This document shows, piece after piece, positions 27,524 through 37,344 of a stretch of 64,000 nt of DNA. The stretch comes from Calditrichia bacterium. Its GTDB lineage: Bacteria; Calditrichota; Calditrichia; RBG-13-44-9; J075. The notes below the pieces were generated by a model. The model was given only the letters and a program-made list of their open reading frames with translations, was not told where the DNA came from and did not search any database. The DNA lies in assembly GCA_028284905.1 (NCBI GenBank), contig JANQQU010000056.1:85394-149393 (forward strand), read 5' to 3'. The position numbers were made by a program, and so were the translations under genes. Positions within the stretch are counted from its first letter, which is position 1; the number at the start of each line of letters is the position of its first letter.

Positions 27524-29953
27524 TCAATTGAGTTTCGTTAAGCTGCCATCGAAACGGTAAATATTCCCCGCCTCGGTATCAAATACAATTTCTTGATCTT
27601 TATAACGCAAGCGGCACTGCTTGCCGGCTGTTGAAAGTATTTCTACTGCCGTTAACCTGCCATCATTCCATCTAATGGACAACTCAAATCCACCCCGGGC
27701 GCGTATGCCGGATACCGATCCGCTCGGCCAGGCATTCGGTAAAGCCGGTAATAAATGAACGTTGTCCTCGTGAGACTGCAAAAGCATCTCAATAACCCCG
27801 GCAGCACCGCCAAAATTGCCGTCAATTTGAAATGGGGGATGCGCATCGAATAAATTGGGGTAGGTGCCTCCACCACCGGAATACTGGGTTTTTTCCGCTG
27901 CATCCGGTTCCACGTAAGAAAGTAATTCCCGAAACATTTTATAGGCGCGATTACCATCATGGAGCCTCGCCCAGAGGTTGATCCTCCAACCTTTCGACCA
28001 ACCGGTGGTTTCATCTCCCTTTATTTCCAGAGATTTACGGCAGGCCGCCGCCAGCGCCGGTGTTTTCTCCGGGGTGATGTGGTGACCGGGATGCAATCCA
28101 AATAAATGCGACTGATGGCGATGCTGTGGGTCGGCATCTTCCCAGTCATGATACCATTCCTGCAAATGCCCCCTGCTGCCAACCTGATACGGATAAAGCC
28201 GATCCAGGGCATTCTGCAAGCTCTCCTGGAATGCCGTATCGATATCCAAAACTTTTGCCGCTTCGATGGTTTGCTGAAAGCATTCCCGGATCATTGCCAG
28301 ATCGGATGTCGCGCCGTATAACGTTGCGCCTTTATAACCATCCGGTGTTAGATAGAGGTTTTCCGGGGAAGTGGAAGGAGACGTTGTCAGATTACCCTGT
28401 TTGTCCTCTATCAGCCAGGCGAGGCAAAATTCCGCAGCACCTTTCATCAACGGATAGGCTTCTGTTTTTAAAAATTCAAGGTCGCCGTTGTATAGGTAGT
28501 GTTCCCAGAGATGGGTGACATGCCAGGGGCCGGCCATATTCCAGCAAGCCCAAACCGGATGTCCCTTTCCGAAATCGCCGACCGGATTGCTCATCGCCCA
28601 GATATCGGAATTATGACAGGCCACCCATCCCTGCTCAATCCCGTAAAAAGTTCTTGCTGTAATTTTTCCCGTTGTCGCCAGATTGCCGATAAAACTCAAA
28701 AACGGTCGGTGCATTTCCGGAAGATTGGCAGATTCCGCCAACCAGTAATTCTCCTGCACATTGATATTCATTGTGTAATTACTGCTCCAGGGCGGACGCA
28801 TATACGGATTCCAGATGCCCTGCAAATTAGCCGGAACGCCATCCGTGCGGGAACTGGCAATCATCAGATATCGCCCGAACTGGAAGTAGAGAATTTCCAG
28901 CGCATTATCTTCGGCGCCATGGGTGTATTTCTTCAGCCGTTCATTGGTTGGCAGGTTTGTTACAGGCCTATCATCCAGCGTTAGAGAGACCCGGTTGAAA
29001 AAATGCTGATAGTCTTCAATATGATTCGTTACTAAGGTCTTATAAGATTCTGATAATGAACGGTTTAATTGGTTCTTTGCTATCAATTTATTATCGCGTC
29101 CTTCACGGGCGGGATCTTTGTCGAAACCATTAAAACTAGTTGCAATAGAAACATGTAACGTGGCTTCATTTGCGCCCGTGACACTGATGCTGGAATCATT
29201 AAAGGCAACCTCTCCACCTTCTTGTTGAATTTGCAGATAAGTGGAAAACCGCGTGCCGCGTTGCTTATCAAATTGCACTGCATTGGGCATTTCCCCCCGA
29301 TAGCTGGGCTCAGCATGAAAAGGGGCATAGCCATCAATCTGGAGCATTTCCTTGTCGTGTGAGGACTGGTATTTCAACAGGCTGCCAAACTTTACCCGAA
29401 AGTTCAGGCTTCCTTGCTGGCTGCTCTTCAATTTTATTATCATTATCTGCGCCGGGTGGGAAACGAAATATTCCCGGGTAAAATGAACACCGTCAACATC
29501 ATAGCGAACTTTGGCGATAGCCTGGCTGATATCCAGCTCACGATAATAATTTTCGGCGGCGCCGGAATGATCGAACTCGAGAAATAAAGTGCCCAGTGGC
29601 GCAAAAGATTGGGAAAATTTCCCCTGAATATGTTTGTTCAGTTGATCCGCCAGTCGATAATCCTCATTCGCTAACGCTTCCCGAATTGCCGGAATATGTT
29701 TATGCGCATCAGGATTCATATTGGGATCAACCGGTTCCCCGGCCCAGAGTGTCGCATCATTGAGGTAGATTTGATCTTTTTCTACAGCGCCAAACACCGA
29801 AGCGCCAACTATCCCATTGCCCAGCACCAGCGTTTCCTCAAAATATTCTGCCGGGCGATCATACCACAGCTTCAACGCCGATTGGGAAAAAGCATCACTG
29901 CTGGTGAGGGTAAGTAAACTACTGAATAGTATCGCAAATACAGGCGTTTTCAT
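27524..29953 (-). CDS. GH95 alpha-L-fucosidase/alpha-L-galactosidase
   Basis: The 809-residue protein starts with a signal peptide (VFAILFSSLLTLTSSDAFS), then the GH95 N-terminal domain with LVLGNGIVGASVFG and LNDATLWAGEP, and an alpha/alpha toroid. Family catalytic positions are visible: the two Asn of NINVQENYW, the Glu of TSPSTSPENLY and the Asp of DGNFGGAAGVIEML. It should act in the periplasm or outside the cell, removing terminal L-fucose (alpha-1,2) or L-galactose. No polysaccharide-utilisation partners are adjacent; the SusC/D pair is 30 kb away. Released sugar could feed the oxidative sugar cluster at 17143-23780. Confidence 0.9.
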   Translation of the reverse strand: MKTPVFAILFSSLLTLTSSDAFSQSALKLWYDRPAEYFEETLVLGNGIVGASVFGAVEKDQIYLNDATLWAGEPVDPNMNPDAHKHIPAIREALANEDYRLADQLNKHIQGKFSQSFAPLGTLFLEFDHSGAAENYYRELDISQAIAKVRYDVDGVHFTREYFVSHPAQIMIIKLKSSQQGSLNFRVKFGSLLKYQSSHDKEMLQIDGYAPFHAEPSYRGEMPNAVQFDKQRGTRFSTYLQIQQEGGEVAFNDSSISVTGANEATLHVSIATSFNGFDKDPAREGRDNKLIAKNQLNRSLSESYKTLVTNHIEDYQHFFNRVSLTLDDRPVTNLPTNERLKKYTHGAEDNALEILYFQFGRYLMIASSRTDGVPANLQGIWNPYMRPPWSSNYTMNINVQENYWLAESANLPEMHRPFLSFIGNLATTGKITARTFYGIEQGWVACHNSDIWAMSNPVGDFGKGHPVWACWNMAGPWHVTHLWEHYLYNGDLEFLKTEAYPLMKGAAEFCLAWLIEDKQGNLTTSPSTSPENLYLTPDGYKGATLYGATSDLAMIRECFQQTIEAAKVLDIDTAFQESLQNALDRLYPYQVGSRGHLQEWYHDWEDADPQHRHQSHLFGLHPGHHITPEKTPALAAACRKSLEIKGDETTGWSKGWRINLWARLHDGNRAYKMFRELLSYVEPDAAEKTQYSGGGGTYPNLFDAHPPFQIDGNFGGAAGVIEMLLQSHEDNVHLLPALPNAWPSGSVSGIRARGGFELSIRWNDGRLTAVEILSTAGKQCRLRYKDQEIVFDTEAGNIYRFDGSLTKLN

Positions 29954-29970
29954 AGAGAACCTTTTTGGGA

Positions 29971-30052
29971 GTTCAAAGTTCAGAGTTTAAAGTTCAAAGT
30001 TTTTGTCTTAAGCAACTCTGAACCCTGAACTCTGAACTCTGAACTCTGAACT
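29971..30052. repeat. period-7 inverted repeat
   Basis: Arm 1 (29971-30000) is four degenerate heptamers of the form GTTCAAA/GTTCAGA; arm 2 (30014-30052) is five heptamers CTCTGAA and one CCCTGAA. The arms are reverse complements, so the transcript can fold in several registers. It fills the gap between the Maf and GH95 genes. Confidence 0.85.
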
Positions 30053-30057
30053 TAAAA

Positions 30058-30651
30058 TTATATTTTCAAGTTTTTTAGGCGTTGATAAACCCTGGCAATA
30101 GGGAATCCCATCACATTGAAATAGGACCCATCTATCTTTTCAATCAGGCTGGCGCCGTAACCCTGAATACCATAGGCACCAGCTTTATCCATCGGTTCTC
30201 CGGTGGCAACGTAGGCGGCGATCTCAGCGGGGGAGAGGGGATAAAAGGTGACATTGGTGATGTCATGATCGACAATTATCTCGTGAGCACTGCGCAGGCA
30301 AAATGCAGTAATTACCTGATGGTTGTCGCCGCTGAGCAGTTCCAATGTGCGGATGGCATCAGTAACATCTTTCGGCTTACCGAAAATAGTTCTCTCTTTG
30401 ACAACGATGGTATCGGCAGAAATCAGGAGATCGGCATTGCAACGCTCCCAAACCCAATCGCCTTTGATCTGCGCGCTTTTTCGCACAAAATCAATTTCAT
30501 CAGTATAGCTGGTAGGATTCTCATCTACTTCTGCCGGAATAACTTCGAAGTGTAGTCCGGCTGTGCGTAACAGCTCCTGGCGACGGGGAGATTGGCTGGC
30601 CAGAACGATTTGTTTGTTTTCCAGGCTTAACAATTTGTGTATAAATGGCAT
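30058..30651 (-). CDS. maf: Maf family nucleotide pyrophosphatase
   Basis: The 197-residue protein has Maf signatures: IVLASQSPRRQELLRTAG (16-33), PAEVDEN, LISADTIVV, and FGKPKDVTDA. The family hydrolyses non-canonical NTPs (dTTP, UTP or m7GTP types) to monophosphates and affects septum formation. Residue spacing suits the YhdE-like dTTP/UTP group, although the subtype is not certain. It stands alone on the minus strand, 61 bp downstream of the caspase gene. Confidence 0.92.
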   Translation of the reverse strand: MPFIHKLLSLENKQIVLASQSPRRQELLRTAGLHFEVIPAEVDENPTSYTDEIDFVRKSAQIKGDWVWERCNADLLISADTIVVKERTIFGKPKDVTDAIRTLELLSGDNHQVITAFCLRSAHEIIVDHDITNVTFYPLSPAEIAAYVATGEPMDKAGAYGIQGYGASLIEKIDGSYFNVMGFPIARVYQRLKNLKI

Positions 30652-30712
30652 ATTAAATCATCTCATAAAATAGTAAATGTTTTTTCCGATTCTTGGCGAA
30701 TTTATAGGTCTG

Positions 30713-33664
30713 CTACTGATAATATAAGGGGAGTTTCGGCGGATTCTCAAACCAGGCTTTATCGTAAGTTTTTAACAAAAGATCGAGGATCTCTTTAAAT
30801 TCTCTTTTGGTGCCATCGATATCCCGCCGGGTCCAAAATCCCAGGGATACCACCCAAAACCAGTAAGGATTAATCTCCTTCGGTATGCCGCCAAGTTCAC
30901 CAATCTCACTCATCTTTGACCAAAGATGGTATCCAAACTTATTTTCAAAAAACAGACCACCGCTTTTCGATTGCCGGAATCCTGACTGAAGATCGTTTAA
31001 ATATTCCACTTTAGTCGTTTCCAGCAATGTCGGTAGTTTATCTAGCTGTTGATAGGTGAGATAGTAGACTCTCGCCATGTTTTGTACGAATAGATCGTAA
31101 AATGGTTGTGTTAGCATGCGTAAAGGTTCGCTTTTACTCGCTGGAATCATATGCGCTTTCGCCCATGAGACAAATTCCGGATTATAATAACCGAAATTGT
31201 TGGCATGTAAATTCAAATCTTGCTGATGCGGGCCGCTAACAAATACCGGCATAGCGGAGAGGACCTGTGCTTTACTCAAGTTCATCAGCAGCTTTAGTTG
31301 GTTGTAGATTTCTCTACCACCTTTTGTGCCGGTATTATGGGTTGGCTGAAGCAATGTGCCTGTCTTCCAGCTCGCTTCGATAACTTCATATACCATCTGT
31401 TGCTGTGCCTGATGAATTTCATCTTCCAGACGGCGTTTTTCCGCCGCTTCCTCCTGGCTACGGAAGCGTTCCTGGGCACGTAATCCCAAACTCATATTGA
31501 TAAATGCCTGCTCTCGCGCATTAAAACGATTCTCCGGATGTGATAATTGTTTTGCCAATAAATCCAGTTGGGGATGATCGACCCACAATTTAAACCCTTC
31601 TTCCAGCGCTTTCGGCTTATTGGCATCTGCGGTAAGTTCATTTTGCAAAGCCATCTCATCAGCATTCTCTGAGATCCATTGTTTTGCCACAGGCCAGGCG
31701 GTTAACAAGGCTTTGTGTACCGGTTCGATATACCCTTTACCACAGACAATAAGTGCATTGGCATTCATGTCGGCGATTACTTTTTTCGCGCGTAATGTTT
31801 CCTGCTCGTCGATATAGATGAGTTCATCAAGATTCACGCGGCGATGCTCAATGTCATTACCGGCCTTCTCCACCATGCGCAGGATTATTTTGCGCATCAT
31901 TTCCTGCGCTTCCGGGGGAATAGTATTATACAGTTGATCCGCCTGGGTAGCCAACGCACCAAAAACACCACCGATATTTTCATAATCCGCTAATTTTAGG
32001 GCGCGGTCCCGCCGTCCGCTGCTGCGATACTTCTCATAAAGATCGCGAAGGATTCGGGCGGTTAAAGTTAAAGCACCGGGAGAATGATGCACGTTGCCAA
32101 TGATGGTGTCTACCATTTCCGGAGGTTCGAAGATCATTACTTCCTGTTCCGTTGGCATCAATACAATTTGATGGAGTTCTTCCAGACTTAAGCGGGGGAT
32201 TTGATAATAGGCATTATTGAGAAAACCCGCCAGAGCAGTATCCTTTAAGCGGCCAGCAAAATCCACCCGAACAGTAATAATTATCGATATTTCATCGGCG
32301 GTAGATATATCCAGTAATGCCTGTAAAATACTGTTAAATTGCGCACTGGCATCTGGATTCTTGCAGACTGAATAAAGTTCTTCATACTGGTCGATAAGCA
32401 ATATATTCATTTCTTCGCTGATATCATGAAAGAGTGCTCTGGCGATTTCTTCCGCCGAAATGTTTTTGTCGGTGATTGTATTCGCGTGTGCCGGGAATGC
32501 ATCCGATAGCGCTTTCAGTGGATGCTCGCCCGGTTGTATCACCGGTAAAATCTGAAAGCCTTGCCCACGAAGGGCGGGAAATACGCCGGCCTTTACCAGA
32601 GAGGATTTCCCGCTGGCCGAATTCCCGCTAATGACGATTAAGGGCTGCGCTTTCAGTTTTTCGAGAATTTCTTTTACTATTTTCTCCCGTCCGTAAAACA
32701 GTTCGACATCCGCTTCTTCAAATGCAACTAAGCCTTTGTATGGACTTTTGTCCGGTGTGGGTGGGAGATTTAAGCGATGATTTGGATGAAGGAAGATGAA
32801 TTCTCCCTTATCGTGTTTTGGTAAAGTAAAAATTCGTGGCGTTTGCCGATGATCCTTTTTCTCTGTTGCCGGCTCCAGACGATCACGGATGTAGGCATAA
32901 AGCTCCGTCGCGGTAATAACACCATCGCCCTGGCGGCTGGGCGGATTAATGTCCGCATCACCAACCAGTCCTTCAAAAAGTGCCAACGCAAAGGGGGAAT
33001 GGGGCTTCTTCTGCCACGCCTCATACTCTTCCCGTTTGCTTTTAGTGATGATGCCACGTTGGCCGACCGTCTGCCCGGAAAGTTCATCCAATGCCTTCTG
33101 ATCGGATGCTGCCGATGTCAACACCTGCCAGGCCGGTTCGCGGATAAAGCGGTCGAAGCGTTCCTTGTAAAGCCTTTTTGGGGGTGCTCCACCAGCACGG
33201 AAACGGCTGGACCACTGGAAAGCACCGGAGAAGCAGCAGTCGAGAATTAACATGAGATGTTTGCAGGGAAGCTGATGAAGTGCCTTTTGGAGTTTGTCCA
33301 TCGCTACGTAGGTGTCCGCATCGCCATTGATGGCATCTGCAGGGATGAGGTATCCTGCCGGACCGTCCTCGCCATCCACAGCAACACCATGACCGGCAAA
33401 ATAAAAAAAGACCCGATCTTTCGCTGTAACTGTTTCCGGCAAAGTTTTTTCGAGAAGCTCGATTAAATCCTGCCGGTGGGCATTCGTCAGTAGCGCGCCA
33501 ATTTCAAAATGATGCTTTTCCCTGAGAAGTTCAGCGAGTTGCTCCGCATCGTTTACGGCTGTGCCGAGGGATGTTAATTGGCTATAATCGTCTATTCCGA
33601 TTATGAAAGCAAGATTACGGGAAAAGGGAAGATCACTTTTTTGGGAACGAACAGCAGATGACAT
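30713..33664 (-). CDS. caspase-like peptidase fused to nSTAND ATPase
   Basis: ATG at 33664 with GAGAGG upstream is preferred over TTG at 33682, giving 983 residues. Residues about 17-265 are a C14 caspase/metacaspase domain with His92 in YFAGHG and catalytic Cys144 in LDCCFSG. SPYKGLVAFEEADVELFYGRE leads into a novel-STAND ATPase with Walker A GNSASGKSS (about 347-355) and Walker B NILLIDQYEELY. A winged-helix-like part follows, then a coiled coil at about 700-740, and a C-terminal domain of about 230 residues I do not recognise. No WD40, TPR or FGE repeats are present. STAND-caspase proteins are implicated in prokaryotic immunity and cell death. No obvious partner genes are adjacent. Confidence 0.88.
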   Translation of the reverse strand: MSSAVRSQKSDLPFSRNLAFIIGIDDYSQLTSLGTAVNDAEQLAELLREKHHFEIGALLTNAHRQDLIELLEKTLPETVTAKDRVFFYFAGHGVAVDGEDGPAGYLIPADAINGDADTYVAMDKLQKALHQLPCKHLMLILDCCFSGAFQWSSRFRAGGAPPKRLYKERFDRFIREPAWQVLTSAASDQKALDELSGQTVGQRGIITKSKREEYEAWQKKPHSPFALALFEGLVGDADINPPSRQGDGVITATELYAYIRDRLEPATEKKDHRQTPRIFTLPKHDKGEFIFLHPNHRLNLPPTPDKSPYKGLVAFEEADVELFYGREKIVKEILEKLKAQPLIVISGNSASGKSSLVKAGVFPALRGQGFQILPVIQPGEHPLKALSDAFPAHANTITDKNISAEEIARALFHDISEEMNILLIDQYEELYSVCKNPDASAQFNSILQALLDISTADEISIIITVRVDFAGRLKDTALAGFLNNAYYQIPRLSLEELHQIVLMPTEQEVMIFEPPEMVDTIIGNVHHSPGALTLTARILRDLYEKYRSSGRRDRALKLADYENIGGVFGALATQADQLYNTIPPEAQEMMRKIILRMVEKAGNDIEHRRVNLDELIYIDEQETLRAKKVIADMNANALIVCGKGYIEPVHKALLTAWPVAKQWISENADEMALQNELTADANKPKALEEGFKLWVDHPQLDLLAKQLSHPENRFNAREQAFINMSLGLRAQERFRSQEEAAEKRRLEDEIHQAQQQMVYEVIEASWKTGTLLQPTHNTGTKGGREIYNQLKLLMNLSKAQVLSAMPVFVSGPHQQDLNLHANNFGYYNPEFVSWAKAHMIPASKSEPLRMLTQPFYDLFVQNMARVYYLTYQQLDKLPTLLETTKVEYLNDLQSGFRQSKSGGLFFENKFGYHLWSKMSEIGELGGIPKEINPYWFWVVSLGFWTRRDIDGTKREFKEILDLLLKTYDKAWFENPPKLPLYYQ

Positions 33665-33782
33665 TGTCGCAAAACCTCTCAATCACTAAGGTTTATTTGA
33701 TATTTGCTTTTCCTGTATATCTGATATACTAATTATCCGGCAAATAACAAAAGCTGGCGTTCTGCTAAATGTTTTCTCCGGG

Positions 33783-34133
33783 TTATCTGGCCAGCATCGG
33801 CCCCAGACGTTTGCCGCCGAGAAGGTGCATATGAATATGATACACTTCCTGGCCACCATTGCGGTTGCAGTTCATAATTAACCGATAGCCATCTTCGGCA
33901 ATGTTTTCCTGAGCTGCAATTTTTGCGGCAACGGTTAGCATACGGCCAAGTGCCGGTTCATCCGCTTCGCTCACATCGTTGACTGTCGGAATCAATTTAT
34001 TCGGAATTATCAGAATGTGCGTCGGGGCTTGCGGACTAATGTCCCGGAAAGCCGTTACCAGTTCATCCTGGTAAACAATGTCAGAAGGAATTTCTTTGCG
34101 GATAATTTTGCTAAAAATAGTTTCTGTGGCCAT
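33783..34133 (-). CDS. HIT family protein (HINT-like)
   Basis: The ATG at 34133 with AAGGAG eight bases upstream gives 116 residues; an upstream extension to 34235 has no ribosome site. The protein starts [23 protein letters not shown] and ends with the histidine triad [17 protein letters not shown], characteristic of the Hint nucleotide hydrolases/transferases. Its likely activity is hydrolysis of adenosine phosphoramidates. It is monocistronic. Confidence 0.93.
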   Translation of the reverse strand: MATETIFSKIIRKEIPSDIVYQDELVTAFRDISPQAPTHILIIPNKLIPTVNDVSEADEPALGRMLTVAAKIAAQENIAEDGYRLIMNCNRNGGQEVYHIHMHLLGGKRLGPMLAR

Positions 34134-34229
34134 AAATCGCTCCTTGTGAAGATATTGAGTTAACTCTGGGGAATATAATAAACAAGCGGGAATGATGAGA
34201 GATATTTTTCGGCAAGAATTCAAGTATAA

Positions 34230-34274
34230 GATCACATGGATGCCGGCTGAGGATCAACCAGTTACCATGTGATC
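34230..34274. repeat. 10-bp perfect inverted repeat
   Basis: GATCACATGG (34230-34239) and CCATGTGATC (34265-34274) flank a 25-base spacer in the gap between the S9 peptidase end and the HIT gene start. It could be the peptidase terminator without a T-run, or an operator for the HIT gene. Confidence 0.6.
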
Positions 34275-34298
34275 GGAAGTTGCTTTACTATTAGGTGG

Positions 34299-37166
34299 TT
34301 ACTCTGTTGTCTGCACAGGTTCGAGACCGAGCGTCTTCCCTTTCTGGACAGCAGGAATACCTTTTTCTACCCAAACGGGCGCCGGTGCGCCTTTGAGGAA
34401 ATAATCAAAATATTGCTGCAAGCGGGTTTGCCAATCAACTTTGTTGTGATATTTCACCGGCCAGTGCGGCTCATTGTTATAGTTGATCATCCAGGCTGGC
34501 TTCCCGAGACGGCGCAATCCGACAAACAACTCAATGCCTTGGTACCAGGGCACTGCACCATCATGATCGTTGTGGAGAATTAGCAATGGGGTTTCTACTT
34601 TGTCCAGCCAAAATATCGGGGAGTTCTCAAAATAGCGCATCGGGTATTCCCATAAAGTTCCACCAATACGGCTTTGCGTGCGCTCATATTGAAACATACG
34701 GCTGAGGCCGGTACGCCAGCGGATCCCACCGTAGGCGCTGATCATATTGGAAACCGGCGCGCCAGCTTCCGCCGCTTTAAAAATATTACTACGGGTAACC
34801 AGGTAGGCGATTTGATAGCCGGCCCAGCTGTGTCCCATAACGCCAATGTTTTCTTTGTCAATAAACCCTTGCGCGATCAAATTCGTGACACCGGGAATGA
34901 CCGAGTTCAAGGCGCTTTCTCCCGGATAGCCGATGCGATATGGAATGTCCGGTTCGAAGACAACATATCCGCGGCTGGTGTAAAAAGAGGGACTAATTAC
35001 CGAACGATGCGGACCGGGATAAGAATAACGATATAAATCTTGCGAGCTCTTCTCATAGAACGTTACCATCGTTGGATACTGCTGATTGGGATCAAAATTC
35101 TCCGGCTTGTAGAGGAGGCCCTGCAAACGTTGCCCATCCAGCGCTGTCCATTCTATTAATTCCGAGCTCCCCCAAAGGTATTCTGATTGTTGCGGGTTAA
35201 CGTCGCTGATCTGGCTCATTGCCGCAAAGTCCGGGCCGCTGACCCACAGGTCCGGGAATTCCTGAAAGTCCTGACGAGTAAACATCAACCGACTACTGTT
35301 TTTCGCCTTTTCCGGGTAGCTAAAATATTTGCCGGTTAGCACTAGCTTTTCCGGTGGAGTGGAGGTTCCCAGCTGATCCCGAAAATAACCGGTCGTTTTG
35401 TTCTCCCAATGAAAAGCTGCCAGTAGGAGTGGGGTTGCCGGCACATAATCGATTTCCGGATCCAGTGCCCGATAACGGAAACGCAAGTTTTCTTTACGGC
35501 CCAGGGTGTCGGTCAGACAGCTTAAGGGAGTTTTTCCGGTAGGATCAACTTGCCAAAGATCATGGCGGTCATAGATCAGAAATGCACCGTCATTTTCGGT
35601 CCATCCGGCGTTGCCATAAGCGTCAGCGGGGTAGGGCCAGTCATGTTTTTCATCGTATACCGGAAAGGGAATTTGATCGGAAAGAGTGGTGATTGTTTTC
35701 CGCTTTACATCCATGGCTTTCCAGGTAAGATCATTTCTATCCCACCAGGTGAAATAAGTAGAGGCCGGTGACAGCTGCGCCCGGGACTGAACTCTCTCCA
35801 GCACGCGCTCCGAGCGACCGGTTTTCATATCGACGAGATGCACGTCATAATAGGACGGATAATCCCAGGAAATTTCCTGGCGATAGGGCATATTGCTTAC
35901 ACCAATGGCAACATCCGCATTTCCTTTACTGCCAACGGTGACATCCGGAATAGCTTCGGTCGCCAGTTGAAATGCCTGTTTTTTCTTAAGTTGAACAACT
36001 GCAAGGTAGCTGCGTTTCTTCTCTTTCTCAGCATCTTTCAGTTGCATTGTCTGGATATACGGGTCTTGCCAGTGCCAGATGTCCAGGACAACTTTTTCAT
36101 CCTCCGGAATAGAATCCTTTTTAACATCCTCCGGTGCCGGGGCGGTGGCAAAAAAAAGTCTTTCTCCATTATCGGAGAAATATACGTTACCATGTTCGCT
36201 GACGGTCCAATTCGCAGGTAGTCCCGGCGTATTTGTTTTGGCAACGGCAGTTGGTAACGGTTTTTCCATCGGCCAGTGATAGAGCGTATAGGCCGGCTGT
36301 TCAGCACTGAAATCGTCTTTATTTGAAATAAAAGCGACTTGTTCACCTTTCTCGTCGAAAACTATTTTTTTATAGTCACCGCTACCACTTAAAACCGGCA
36401 CTTGTTCTCCGGTATTGGTGACCATTGCAAAAACGCCATCGGCGCTACTGTCTTTACTGGCAGCCGTGTAAACCAACCAACGGCCGTCTTTGGAAAAAAT
36501 ATACTCAAGCACATTCTCAATGCGGGTTTCGTTGCCGTCTTCCAGGTTTCGTAAAACCAGTTCGGTACCGTATGCTTTCTTTTTCTTGGGCTTATCTGAT
36601 GTCTCTTGTTTCGGGGATGGAGGGGTTTGGGGGTTTTCCGGTGAAGATTTTGCTGTAGTTGTATCGGAAGAATCCGCTGCAGCCGGCAATGGCTCTTCCA
36701 ATAAATAAGCGAGCCAATCGCCATTCTCTTCCGGAAATTTAAAGGACTTTACCCGCGCTGCCTGAAAGAGCGAGCCATCCCCGGTATGCAGTATCCCTAA
36801 TGAATCTTTGGGCATTTTTTCCTTTGGGGTCTTTTCCTTTTTGGCTGCTTTAACTTCGGCCTTGGAAGGGACTATTTTGAAGGCGACAAAACGGGCATCG
36901 GCAGAAAACTTTGCGGATTTTCCCCGTGCAACCTGATGCGTTTCTCCCGAGGTGACATGTTTGATTGCCAATGTCGGGTCGCCATTCTCTGGTCCGTAGC
37001 TATAAAGTGCCCAATTTCCGTCGTTGGAAATCGCTTTTTCATTAATCCTGCTCCAGATCTCATAAACCTCATGATCCATCGGCTTCTTAGATTGTGCCAG
37101 CGCGAAAAATGAACAAGATAACAGAATACAGGCAAGGAAATTAAAAGGATGAATAGAATTCTTCAT
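34299..37166 (-). CDS. secreted S9 prolyl oligopeptidase family peptidase
   Basis: The 955-residue protein has a signal peptide (FLACILLSCSFFALAQS), an N-terminal propeller of about 600 residues with a low-complexity insertion rich in Lys, Pro and Ser at about 165-200, and a C-terminal alpha/beta hydrolase. The nucleophile is in GHSWAGYQIAYL, the acid in HNDHDGAVPW and the His in NNEPHWPVKYHNK. S9 peptidases cut short peptides after proline or at N termini and act here in the periplasm or outside. GGAG lies before the ATG. The gene is followed by a 10-bp inverted repeat. Confidence 0.9.
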   Translation of the reverse strand: MKNSIHPFNFLACILLSCSFFALAQSKKPMDHEVYEIWSRINEKAISNDGNWALYSYGPENGDPTLAIKHVTSGETHQVARGKSAKFSADARFVAFKIVPSKAEVKAAKKEKTPKEKMPKDSLGILHTGDGSLFQAARVKSFKFPEENGDWLAYLLEEPLPAAADSSDTTTAKSSPENPQTPPSPKQETSDKPKKKKAYGTELVLRNLEDGNETRIENVLEYIFSKDGRWLVYTAASKDSSADGVFAMVTNTGEQVPVLSGSGDYKKIVFDEKGEQVAFISNKDDFSAEQPAYTLYHWPMEKPLPTAVAKTNTPGLPANWTVSEHGNVYFSDNGERLFFATAPAPEDVKKDSIPEDEKVVLDIWHWQDPYIQTMQLKDAEKEKKRSYLAVVQLKKKQAFQLATEAIPDVTVGSKGNADVAIGVSNMPYRQEISWDYPSYYDVHLVDMKTGRSERVLERVQSRAQLSPASTYFTWWDRNDLTWKAMDVKRKTITTLSDQIPFPVYDEKHDWPYPADAYGNAGWTENDGAFLIYDRHDLWQVDPTGKTPLSCLTDTLGRKENLRFRYRALDPEIDYVPATPLLLAAFHWENKTTGYFRDQLGTSTPPEKLVLTGKYFSYPEKAKNSSRLMFTRQDFQEFPDLWVSGPDFAAMSQISDVNPQQSEYLWGSSELIEWTALDGQRLQGLLYKPENFDPNQQYPTMVTFYEKSSQDLYRYSYPGPHRSVISPSFYTSRGYVVFEPDIPYRIGYPGESALNSVIPGVTNLIAQGFIDKENIGVMGHSWAGYQIAYLVTRSNIFKAAEAGAPVSNMISAYGGIRWRTGLSRMFQYERTQSRIGGTLWEYPMRYFENSPIFWLDKVETPLLILHNDHDGAVPWYQGIELFVGLRRLGKPAWMINYNNEPHWPVKYHNKVDWQTRLQQYFDYFLKGAPAPVWVEKGIPAVQKGKTLGLEPVQTTE

Positions 37167-37344
37167 GGCGTCTCCGTAGTGCGAATATGGTAAAGCGGAA
37201 AATAATTTATGGAAAAAATTTCATCAAATTGAATATTGCCAATGGCAAGATGGCCTTGCAAATGACAATATTTAACAGAAGATAATTATCTGAGAGGTAA
37301 TCGGGCCAAAAAATCTCAACTCCAAAAATTTCGGCCGGTCAGAT

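Noticed and set aside
34230..34274. Intrinsic terminator of the S9 peptidase gene
   Set aside because: The inverted repeat is clear but the 25-base loop and absent T-run make a terminator call unsafe; kept only as an inverted repeat.
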